A stretch of 64,000 bases of DNA. Source: Alentia gelatinosa. Taxonomy: Eukaryota; Annelida; Polychaeta; Phyllodocida; Polynoidae. Of the stretch, positions 47,617 through 58,900 are shown piece after piece (position 1 is the stretch's first letter; the number at the start of each line of letters is the position of its first letter). Made by a program: the position numbers and the translations under genes. The notes below the pieces were generated by a model. The model was not told the DNA's origin and made no database searches. It worked only from the letters and a program-made list of their open reading frames with translations. The stretch spans positions 15,151,298 through 15,215,297 of the forward strand of contig OX465583.1 in NCBI GenBank assembly GCA_950022655.1, given 5' to 3'.

Positions 47617-48332
47617 ACTCTCCTACCAAGTCTTGCGGAGTGTATTATTTCATAAGCTAACTTTTATCAATCAATGCTGCTTTGAGAACCTACATAGAAC
47701 AAAATTAGCTTGATCGACTTGCACACACCAAATACTGTGTGTGATTTAACCTGACCCACCCCAATGTCGTAAGTCAGTCCAAAAAGGGGTTGGTTGCCAA
47801 TCTACGGTCATCACTCCTTATTAGTTGAATAGGAAAGAGAGATTAACGACAGAGTGTTGACCAGATATATTCAAAGCGTAATATTTGATATAATCTCGTC
47901 ATTATCAAAAAGGGAATATATTACTGCAGTCATTTCTTCATCCTAGTCAGTAAGTAAGTTTCAATAAGTTTCTTGACTGTTTTGGTACACCATGTAACAA
48001 ACCTAATCATGAGTGTTGAAAATCATTTTATATACTGAACTTGTAGATAAACATACGATTGTTAAAGATACAAATATGGAAACATTGTAAATATGTTGAA
48101 CGTCAATCTTGACAAAACCAGATGTTTTGCTTGGAAGATCGATTGTATAATCGAAGACGAAATAAAACCTTTAAAAAAAAACCAAACAACAGGATAAACT
48201 GACCCTAGACCTGGTTGAACTACAGCTTTATTAGATGCATCCTACATTGACCATATTACACAAATTTCAGCGCAATACATGATGAGAGCAGAAGAGGTCC
48301 AGAGTCCTGGATAAACTACAGCCTCGTTATTA

Positions 48333-48960
48333 ATGCCGGGGACACACCAAGCGAGTGGAACCTTCGGCGATTATAGACCAGCGAGAAATGGAATCGCTGA
48401 ACATTTCTTGCTTCCAAGGTGGGAGGGAGTTTTGCTCACTTGCTGACGACTCTTGGACACACCAAGCGATACAAGGCAGCAAGAAAACGGCAGCGATAAA
48501 CTGCACTGAACAAGCAAGACAAAACTCGCCAAGTCTGAGGAATGTTTGATATTTGGCGATTACCGTATGGGCGAGTAAAGTGAGAAGAGTGAGTGATCAT
48601 GTGACTATAAAACTCAATCTGATTGGTCGACTATATGTCGATGGCAGTACTCGCTCAGAAATCGCTTACATGTACCAAAAACCTGGTGTGTCTGTATTTT
48701 CAGAACCATTCTAGTGATTCTGTCTTGGCGATTATGTGGGCGAATTTGGCCTTCTCTTGGCGAGAATATCAAACATGTTTGATATTATCGCTCATGGGAT
48801 GTGCTGGCGATTTTTGTACTTGCCAACATCCGAGTCGCTCTCATATCTCAGCGAGTAGAGGACACACCAAGCGATAAATTTTATCGCTCATATAATCGCC
48901 ATGACGATGTAGGCGAGGAGAATTATCGCCAACGTTTCTCGCTTGGTGTGTCTCCGGTAT
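48333..48960 (+). mobile_element. GCGA-rich TIR element, uninterrupted 628-bp copy
   Basis: From atgccggggacacaccaagc to ctcgcttggtgtgtctccgg plus tat. It carries the AATATCAAACATG palindrome at 48775-48796 and dozens of GCGA or TCGC tetramers. Directly after it is a half TIR (gatgccggagacacaccaag) joined to a fragment of the 265-bp repeat. Confidence 0.8.
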
Positions 48961-48984
48961 GATGCCGGAGACACACCAAGCATA

Positions 48985-49043
48985 AACAGACATAAACAAA
49001 TCCCATGTTAAGCCTATGGCGTTTTTTATTAGGGGTAGGATAA
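48985..49043 (+). repeat. 3' fragment of the 265-bp dispersed repeat
   Basis: gacataaacaaatcccatgt followed by aagcctatggcgttttttat and taggggtagg, as at the ends of the copies at 25260 and 54063. Confidence 0.8.
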
Positions 49044-49227
49044 AGAACAATATGTAACCTTCCTCTAAAAGACCATGAAATAGTAATTTGTCCAAACTGA
49101 GGTGGAGACACGATGTGGAGCGGAGCGGGACGGCACGGGTAGAGTCTGTTGGGGGAGAATTAGGCCCAGTAGAGCACACACTTAAACCGCACAATCATGA
49201 TAACCAATGCTTTGACTGTCCCTACAG

Positions 49228-49475
49228 GGCAGAGGAAACAGGAACCATGTCGAACAAAGTGATGGCATGGACCATGCCCTCCGACAAGACCAAGATTCAG
49301 ATGGAGGAGGCGGAGGAGGCTCATGTCAATCAGATGGCAGAGCGCAACACGTCGTTGCTCTTCCTGATATCTGACTGGGCGGAAAACACATCCTGGGGAG
49401 GTGTTCCCTACATCGTGAAAAACAAGAGCTACATCTGGAAAGCGCTATGGGCCATGCTGGTATGCGCTGGATTAG
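49228..49475 (+). CDS. DEG/ENaC exon 1 (start codon 49247)
   Basis: The ATG at 49247 is in a strong context (ggaaccATGtcg). A splice acceptor-like sequence (tccctacag) ends at 49227, so a 5' UTR intron is possible. The in-frame ATG at 49088 lies before that acceptor and in sequence without channel similarity. Donor TTAG|gtgagt; phase 1. Encodes the cytosolic N-terminus and the start of the first membrane helix (KALWAMLVCAGL). Confidence 0.85.
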
Positions 49476-49864
49476 GTGAGTACAGTAAAACCCCTGCTTA
49501 AGGGTACACCCCACTTAAGGGGTCACTTTGTTCGGGACGGAGGGTGTCCCCTTAAGCGGGGTTTTACTTTATAATATCTGGCTGGTGTGTGCGGAGTTAT
49601 GTGAGGTTAGAATAGTGCTTGGAAGTGTGTGTGAGTTATGTGAGTATAAAATGGGTCATGTATTACGTGCTCGTTATTTGAGTTTTGATATTGGGCTCGA
49701 TGTTGTTTGCAGGTTATGGGAGTATGGTATGGGGCTTGGAGATATGTGCAGGCTATGTGTGTATGGCATATGGGCCTCGATGGTGTATGCGGGGTTGTAT
49801 GACTTTGATATGGGGCTCGCACAGCATGAACATTTTAAGTTACGTAAGTTTAATTTCCATACAA

Positions 49865-49910
<46 letters not shown>

Positions 49911-52900
49911 TATCATATATTTATATAAATGACGAATGGTATCAATTGTATTATTAACTCCGTTACTTACCTATCTCCTGTAGTCACGGTTATCTCCACG
50001 CTTGATGCGGTATCCAGGGTCATAATTCTATATTATCGTCACTAAGCTCCTCATAACTGTTTGAGCTCACTCTTCTCGGCTCCACCCAACATCTGAAGCC
50101 CCTCACCATTGTTGGCTTGAGGAAATTATTTATCTGTTTAATATTGAGTATGAGTTACCTTACTAGCAAGCCTGTTCAGTACGAGTTCCCAATGTTAGGT
50201 CTATGGACGTTTATACCAGGCTAAGATAAAAAGGTTGTTCTATGTGGCATACTATTTACGCCTGCTAGTACACATATAAAATAATTGTCTTCCAGGCCAG
50301 TTGGGGTTATGTATATCCTAATTTACGCCGATTTTCGATCTCTTCACATAATGGACACCTTCGTAGTTTTTGTCTTTCTCATTCGCTATAAGCCATCCAA
50401 TCCGTGAGATACAGGAAAATGTTACCAATTCATATTAAAAAATCTTTCTAAAATGCATTTGGTTAATGTTTAATTAATCATATATGATAAACCTATCCTT
50501 TTTTTAACTATGGTGTTAAAGGTATCAGCCTAGCCTTGATTTATAAATCTAAAAGCGTCGTGCGACTGCTACTTTGAAAAACACCTTCATTGGTGAAAGA
50601 GATGGTCGATGAATAAATCTATATAAAAACAAAAAAAGAAAGAAATTGTATACTCGTCGAAATGCCTTTGATTCAAAGAGTGTTATACATGCATCTTATA
50701 TTTCCCACCCATTAATAGATATTCATAAAAAGAATTTGCTTGAGCGGCACCGTCTCATCATATAGTAACCACCAAATATGGAAATCACATAATTGTAAAA
50801 TATGATTTCATAATAGATTTGTTTATATTTATAGCTTCAAAGAAGATATAATATTAACTATAGGCCTAAGGGTTTCATATTGCACCATCGTAGTTGTCAT
50901 CTATTTTGTCATTAATTGTTCTCAGAATGTCAGATAATTGGTGTTGTGGTTTCAGGAATCACATCATACCAGGTGTGGCAGGTGTTTGACAGATTTTTCC
51001 AGTACCCAGTTAACATCAACGTGAACGTGACTTACACCAACAAAATCCAATTCCCAGCAGTGACTCTGTGCAACGTCAACACCATGAGGCGAGTATCCTC
51101 CACCTACTACGAACCTGTCACTGCAAACGTCTAGACCCTGGAGATAGCTGGAGAGAACACATGAAAAGGTCCCTGAAGCATCAAAATAGGGCGTTTAAAG
51201 ATCAGTGGTCAATTCGTTTTTAAAACTTTCATTTGCAATGCTGGTTAATGAATACAACATTGACCTGTTTATTGTGTTCTATAGTGTGTGTATCCTCCTT
51301 GGAGTCGGTTATGTTCGAATATTACTAAGCGTCCACTTCATGGATAATACACATAACACAGTAGTATCAGAAACAGGTTATAGTCCATGAGCCAGACCAC
51401 ATTTTACTTTCAAATGGAGGTAGAAAATTATGATTTTCAGTTAGCTATATATCAAGAGTTAATGAAAAAGATGAGAGGGCCATTTCTGATGTCCAGCTTA
51501 GCAACACAGGAGGCCTGCTTCCATTCCAACCTTGCATAAAAGTGGTAAATGCATACTTTGCCTTCTAACGGGGTTAAAATGAATCTTTTCTCAAAATTTT
51601 AAAAATCAAAATGTAGTACTGTCTAAGTTCACTATGGTCATCATAGAGTCAATGACCTTGCCCAAGGTCATGACCTCTCAAGGTCAAACATAAAACTTTG
51701 CTCTATTTATTCAAAGTACAACACTTTCAATTCCCCTCTTTATGTACAGAAATATTTAATCAAGTGATGATTCGAAGGTAGGTGTGTTTAGGGGTGAAGA
51801 AAGGTTGTGTATTATGATTATCTTGAAAAAGAATTGAATTCTAACTGTAATCAATTATATTACAGTCTACAGGGCCAGAACTGTGGAACTAGCAGGAGTT
51901 GCAATCGGGTGAAGTCCGAGATTTCTAACCTTTTCGGGTACTATTGGCTGGGTGTCAGAATCGAAATAGACGATACCAGATGCTGCGAGGGTGAATTCCT
52001 AGGGCCTGTTTATCACCTATTATCAGCAAAAGATTGTTGCCGATTCTTCCAGGACCAAGCCGACAATCCCGAAATTACTGTCAGCTAGATGGAACAGTAC
52101 CTTCAAGTTTAGAAATGACCGCACATTATATTATCCCGAAAGAAAATCTGCTAATAATAGGTCTCTAGCGACGTCATCGAATAGATGTTATGACAGACGA
52201 CACAAAACAATTGCCTTCTACTTGGCGACCTAAGTAATATGTCTGTTTAGTTAAGTTTATATATGGTGGATTATGGTATGTTCTTCACTAGCATCAATTT
52301 GAAATGAAATATCGAAATGGAAAATATAAAAAATCTCAAATAAGATTCGTTATATTTACAGAGCGTCTGGCTTTGCTGAGATTCCACCAGAATACTATCC
52401 TCTTTTTGAAACGTTCTTTGGAAACTCAACGGTAGGTTCAATTTAAAGAGAAACAATTCGTAAAAAAAAGTAGAATATACACCAATGTAAACTTTCCCCT
52501 TTTTTCAACGTTCTTTTGAGACTCAACGGCAGGCACGAATTAAAAGCAAACAGCACGCTCACTGCCCCTACCTCAGGCAGTTCAAATACAACTTTACAGA
52601 AAATGAACCAGTCCCCGAAGTTGCCACAGCATCTCACTGAACTACACCTCGTCGTAATGCTACGCAACTTGAGGCTTACCCTCACCAACGCTGATTCTAG
52701 TCCCGATAGGCCTTATGATTGACTTCCCGACATCATACCGATTCTATCGTGAGGTGAGAAATCTTGTCAGTAGAACAGCTTTCTGCGATTCACTCTATGA
52801 TTCCCCCACGATTGCATACCGATAGGCTGCGATTGAAAACGCCAGATGTAGAGCTCCCGATAAAATCCAACATGTTCGTAGCCTGTCGTAGCCCATTGTA

Positions 52901-55900
52901 GGTGATCTAGATGGAAAATATTTTTTGCGGGTAAAATACTCAGTGAAATGCTGGAACTAAGTAGAGCGCATATAGATATATAATCTCCGTTAATATGATA
53001 TCATTTTATTAAGTCTAAGAGTATCAAATAATAGTTTCATTACGGAATTATCATTCTACCACAGTTATATTTTTCAATTTGATTATTTTAGTGTCTGAAA
53101 AATAATATCATAATATATTGTAAATACCTCTAAAAGATTATTAAGATTCAGGGACCTGACAATAGGTTACGATTTTGCCATTTTCAATCGTAGCCTATTG
53201 GGAGGTCTATCGTAGACCGTTAGCATTGGTGGGAGTAAGCCTTCAAACTCGTGGCATATTTGTAAATTGAACCAATGTTCATAAGCCTCTGTCATAGTGT
53301 TACGATGTACATAATAACCTGTATAGTGAGTAGACTTTGAAGAACCGTCTCCCAACCCTCCAGTCATGTTGTAACCTGTGAATGAATGCTTGTAATGAAC
53401 ATAACCAGAAAACACAGGCAAATATAGTTTAATAGCGTATCTACAAACTAAACATAACAACACATCTGTTATGCAAGTAATTATAGCTTACAACACAATC
53501 TTTTTCTACATCAAGATTAGAACGCACCATTTGAACAATTAAAGAACCACAAATGCTCTGAGATATACCTGCATCTTTTCCTTTCACTTCAGGGAGAGGT
53601 AATCTGTTTTATCTACGGACACATTTTGCTGTGTGGGTAGCAGTCGTAGTTTGTTTAGCCTCTTATAGACTCGCCTGTAGACAGGTAGTCGAACTATCCA
53701 TAAAGAAACATGAAATCTGACGTAATATCTTTCTATCACAGCTTTGCTCTACTAGGTGTTCAATGAGAAACTATTATTGTCAGCCATGAGGTATGAATTG
53801 TTCACACACTATTGGACCAGTGTGGTCGGGCTTGCAACTGATTGTAACTGTATAAAGCAAAACAGGCTTATCTTACGTCAGAGGATGCAATGTGACACAC
53901 CGGCAACATGATCCTTATTATGCACCTTGACCAATGAGGAATCAGGGAGACGTGTACGTCACCCAATGCAATGTGAGACCCCAGCAGTGTAACTTGATCG
54001 TTATTGTGTGTCTTGACCAATTAGACGGGAGGGATATGTTACATAATATGAAGAGACGATTTTGAGTTTGAGTTCATTTATGCCACGCATTTTGTTGGCT
54101 CCATAATTTCACAAGTCGAAGACTCGTGAAATTATGGAGCCAACAAAATGAGTGACATATATAATCTCAAATTCAAACGAGTGGCGTCTAGATTTTATCC
54201 TACCCCATTTCCATATTTTTTCAGTATCAGAAAGTAGTGGCATAAACTTCACTTTATGTCACTACCCGTGACATAAACAAATCCCATGTTAAGCCTATGG
54301 CGCTTTTTATTAGGGGTAGGATAATAAGTAGAATGTTGCCTAGTTTTAGTGGACACTGCCTGTGATAAGGCCTTTCTGCAGCATCGAAAATATGTTGAAA
54401 ATGACAGACCATATCTATAGATGTCCTCTCTTTGTATGATTTCACAATTGTCTTCACTCTTTTGTGTTAGATCCTTACTCTGAGTATTTGATTTTTTTCA
54501 CTAAATTACAATCACTTGATTTCTTGTATTTGTCCATGTGATTACTAACTGATTTTGATAACTGATGTGTTGTTAATATCTATCAATACATGCTTGCTGA
54601 TCTTTTACATATTATCAATTCATTTTCTATTACCTGTTACATTAAGGGAATGTTTGTTTATATTGTTTTATGTTCATACATTGGTGCCAATATTATTAAA
54701 TTTTCATGTATTTATCCTGCATTTCTATATTTTTCATGACTAACATAACAAAACATAGTAAAACATAATATAATGATATAACATAGTGTAAACATATAAA
54801 AAAACACATGTCTAAATCTCCAGGACCTTGCTGTTTGCAGAAGATGTACTTGTATCACACCTGGCATCTGACCATATATTGTCCCTGCAGCATCATTATT
54901 CCCCCTTAACCATGAAGCGCCTGCCTTCGTATTCTTCTTCAAGAAAAAATTACGAGACAAGACCTTTTTCAACCACTAGTTACGATATGCTGCGACAAGC
55001 GTTACGACACACTCTGACACAGAATTTCTCTGTCGTAGGCCAATCGCAATACAGTACAATAGCCTTCCAACATACCCAGATACACTCCGACACAACCCGA
55101 CATGTTGGAAGCCTCCTGACACGCTCCGACAATTCCAACATGTTGGAATTGCCGTAAGCATGTCGTGAAGCCTGCGGCAAAGCACCGGTGTCAGAGTGTG
55201 TCGCAGGCCATGTCGGGGCATGTTGCAGTCCTTGTCGGAAGCCGAGGTCCACTACTGTGATAAATCCCATAGTTCCAACACAACGTTCAATTCTCTGTCT
55301 GAAGGCCTATCGGGGCGTGTCGGAAGCGAAATCGTAACTAGTGGGTGCTGGGCCTTAGCTGTAGGATGGAAAATGCTAACATTTAGAAAGAAATGCTTTA
55401 TTCAAACAAGAGCGAATTTCTATCTCACTCATCATCCCAGGAATGGCAGATTTCTATTCTTGCATTGAAATGAACATTTTCACTTTCTGTATGCACTTAT
55501 ATTTTCCCCTTGTATAATGGAAATACTATTGAGACTTGTTCACACCATTAAAACATATAAAACATAACTATTTTCTTCTACCCCCATCTGACCCCTCTGA
55601 CCTCCTGACCTGCCTCACCTCCTGACCTCCCTGGACTCCCTGACCCCCTGACCATCCTGACTTCCTCCTGACCTCATTGACCGTCCTGACCTCCATCATT
55701 TCCTGACCTCCCTGGCCCCTAACCTCCCTGACCTCCCTGACCGTCCTGACTTCATTGACCGTCCTGACCTCCCTGGCCCCTGACCTCCCTGACCCCCTGA
55801 CTATCCTGACTTCCTCCTGACCTCATTGACCGTCCTGACCTCCCTCATCTCCTGACCTCCCTGGCCCCTGACCTCCCTGACCTCCCTGACCATCCTGACT

Positions 55901-58900
55901 TCATTGACCGTCCTGATCTCCCTAATCTCCTGACCTCCCTGGCCCCTGACCTCCCTGACCCCCTGACCATCCTGACTTCCTCCTGACCTCATTGACCGTC
56001 CTGACCTCCCTCATCTCCTGACCTCCCTGGCCCCTGACCTCCCTAACCTCCCTGACCGTCCTGACCTCCCTGACCGTCCTGACTTCCCTGACCTCCCGAC
56101 CTCCCTCACCTCGTACAGTCGTCCTCGAACACGGAGCGGCAGAGGGTACAGGAGCTCTTTCAGCAGGTCTACAACACGATGGATTATCCGACGCGGATGG
56201 CGATAGCGCATCAACGCGACGACATGATCATTGACTGCATCTTTAACGGCGTCAAATGTAACAACAGGTGAGCAAATCTGCGCAGGCTACGATGGCTGCC
56301 CTCAGCTGCCCGGAGCTGTTCCATAATAAATCACAATATGATGATATCAACCGATAGTCTAAAGTAACAAGAGTCGAAATTCATCCATCTCATTATTACC
56401 ATAATTTGTACTTTCCTTTCCTATACATTTGTATTATTTTTCTATTTCTACAACATTACTGTATGTAAATTGACCGCTAATGTAATCTGTTTATCGCATT
56501 GTAAAATATTGTTCAAAACTACGGGTGCCTGAAAAACTCGACCGTCGTTGAGAGGCACTGTGAATAAAAAAATTTAAATTGCCCCCAGTTGCCCTAGACT
56601 ACTCCTTAGCCGCCCTGAGCTGCCCTCAGTTGCTCCGAGCTGCCCTGAGCTTCCCCAAGCTGCCCCAAAGTACTGCCTGATCGACAGTCTGCCCCTAGCT
56701 GTCCTGAGATGACCTGAACTGCCCCAAGCTGCTCCAAGCCGGACTCAATCTAGCACAATCACTTGCCTGGTTATAGGGATAGTTCCTCTGAGAGGACCAT
56801 TACGAAACCACAGCCAAGTGATACCCGCTAATGAAATGAAAAGAAAGGATTGTAATTGGTTTGGTCAATCAGAAAGTAACAATGAATAGTGCCGATACGT
56901 TTGGATATTATCAGATGGGGGAAGCATATCCTGTCACGCATCATAAAAGACGAGACGTTATTCAACAATGTTTATGAGAAATACAAAGACACTACACATA
57001 ATAATGGAAATAATAAATCTGTATAACATATCGGTGTAAGTAGCAAGTATAGATAGGTATCAGTAGAATGTTCGGATTATATGTGTTCAGTGTCCACCCT
57101 GAACCGTTTGTAATATTTCTTTTGTTTATCTTAGTTAAAGAAGATCCGTCAGTATAACTGCTACTCAGACATGCAGAACTACTACTATGTGAAAACTGGG
57201 TTAGGTTGCTGATCATGAATGAAACGGAGTGTAGAATTCATTATATGAGTCTGGGGAGCAATGGGGACTTCCAAAGGACGAGATAACATGACTGCCTCCA
57301 GGGCAGGAGCGAGTATAAAGCAATCTGCATCTGCCTTGAAGAAGTGGATACTGTCTGCGGAAAAACATTCTGTTTCTTTGCTGCATCTGGATAGGAATCA
57401 GTGTTTACTTTTCTTTAAAGATATCGCATCTAGTGGCTTCAGCTATGGGAGTATAAACATGGCAAGAGCATATTTCTCTAGTTGTATCCCTTTCAAGGCA
57501 GGCCTCTGGGACATGACAAAGTTGTTGCAAGGTTCATGAAGGGTCTCATTAACTCAGACCACCAAAACCGCATTGCTCTGACACCTGGGATCCTTTGGTT
57601 ATTTGCGATATCTCCAAAGGGGTGAGATAGATTGTCTGGACTTGGATAGGTATAGCACTATCGGTCCACTGAACTCAACAACCTTTGAGACAGTAAACAA
57701 CTCTGGGTATATTTTCAGTGACTTTGTCCCGTGGAACGACGCGGTTCTTGGGAACTGTTTCACCTTTAACTCTGGATACATCGTAGATACGACTACTGGA
57801 AGTTTTAGGAAGAATGATCTCCTGCACACCTACCGCACCGGACCCAACTACGGTACGTTCTCACAACACGCAACTTTATTTCAAATTATATTTGTTTCCA
57901 TTCATGAGCACAGTTCTTCAATGGGATTTAATTTTTCTCTCACGAACAATTGATCCAAAAGTGTGTGGTGTATTTGATGATGAATGATACACTGAATGAT
58001 GCGGTATAGCTTGTTTCAAAGGTGTGTACCAGGGATCTTGGTTGATAATAAAACTCCGTAAACCAAACATTATCAACGCCCCTGATAGTTGACTATCATT
58101 CTCAGAAAACGCCATTTTCCTCCGGTGATCATTCGCAACCAATCTGAGGTCGTGAAGCCTCGATCTATTTAACTTCGTTTCCATTGGCTGACAATTTGCC
58201 ACCCATCTACTGTCAGAAGCCACCGAAAGATTCCTTTGGGTATACCGACACCAGATCGGTTAACAGAAACGAGATTTTCAGACAGTACTCACAGATTACG
58301 TTGGTCTAGATTGTGTAACAAGGCCACCTTTGACTGTCTGTATCTTGAAAATACAGAAGAAACAGTGTATATAATGCACCAATAGATTGATACCGACATA
58401 AACCCCGTTTCCATTGGCCGACCATTGGCACAGATCTGCAGTCGGGAACCACTGATAGCAAGATTTTGCTAGTATAGTGACGTGAGGTCGGTTAATAGAA
58501 ACAAGACCTGCAGAGAATACTCTCCGATTAAATTTGGCATGGATAATGTAACAAAGCCAATTACATCTGTGTGTACCCAGAATATACAGTAGAAATATAA
58601 TGACCAATAACTCGTCGAAGGCATTTGAACAATTTTATTACCCAGGGTGAGGGTATGAAACAACGGTATCATACAGGTAATAAAATATGAGTCCAGGATG
58701 AACAAAGGTCTCAAACTGGTATAACAGTATAATGTCAGAAAATTGATACTCCCGAAATAGAACCTGTGGGGTGGGTGGGAGGTAAAATGATCAAACGATT
58801 CTTTGAAGAGCGTTGTAAGTGTGCGGCCGGCATGCCATGAGCATGGAAGTACTGGGCACCCCCCTCCGAAACGAGTGAGGAGTCACCTCATTCACGTGGG

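Larger units (their letters stand above)
52432..56118 (+). other. DEG/ENaC intron 3
   Basis: Donor gtaggt, acceptor cctcgtacag. Holds the 265-bp repeat (54063-54323), a TIR element (54973-55344) and a pyrimidine-rich minisatellite up to the acceptor. The minus-strand 98-codon frame at 53167-53463 has no recognisable domain. Confidence 0.75.

Noticed and set aside
39640..48960. CRISPR-like regular repeats (acaccaagcga)
   Set aside because: Spacing is irregular, copies occur in both orientations and they mark transposon ends. The genome is eukaryotic.
49088..49246. Upstream in-frame ATG for the channel gene
   Set aside because: The segment has no similarity to channel N-termini and precedes a splice acceptor-like site at 49227. 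The ATG at 49247 has the better context.
51205..51390. Hydrophobic 61-codon frame as a membrane protein
   Set aside because: AT-driven hydrophobicity in an intron, with no homology.
51807..52088. Cys-rich 93-codon frame in intron 2 as an extra channel exon
   Set aside because: It lacks flanking splice sites of matching phase and no family motif is present.
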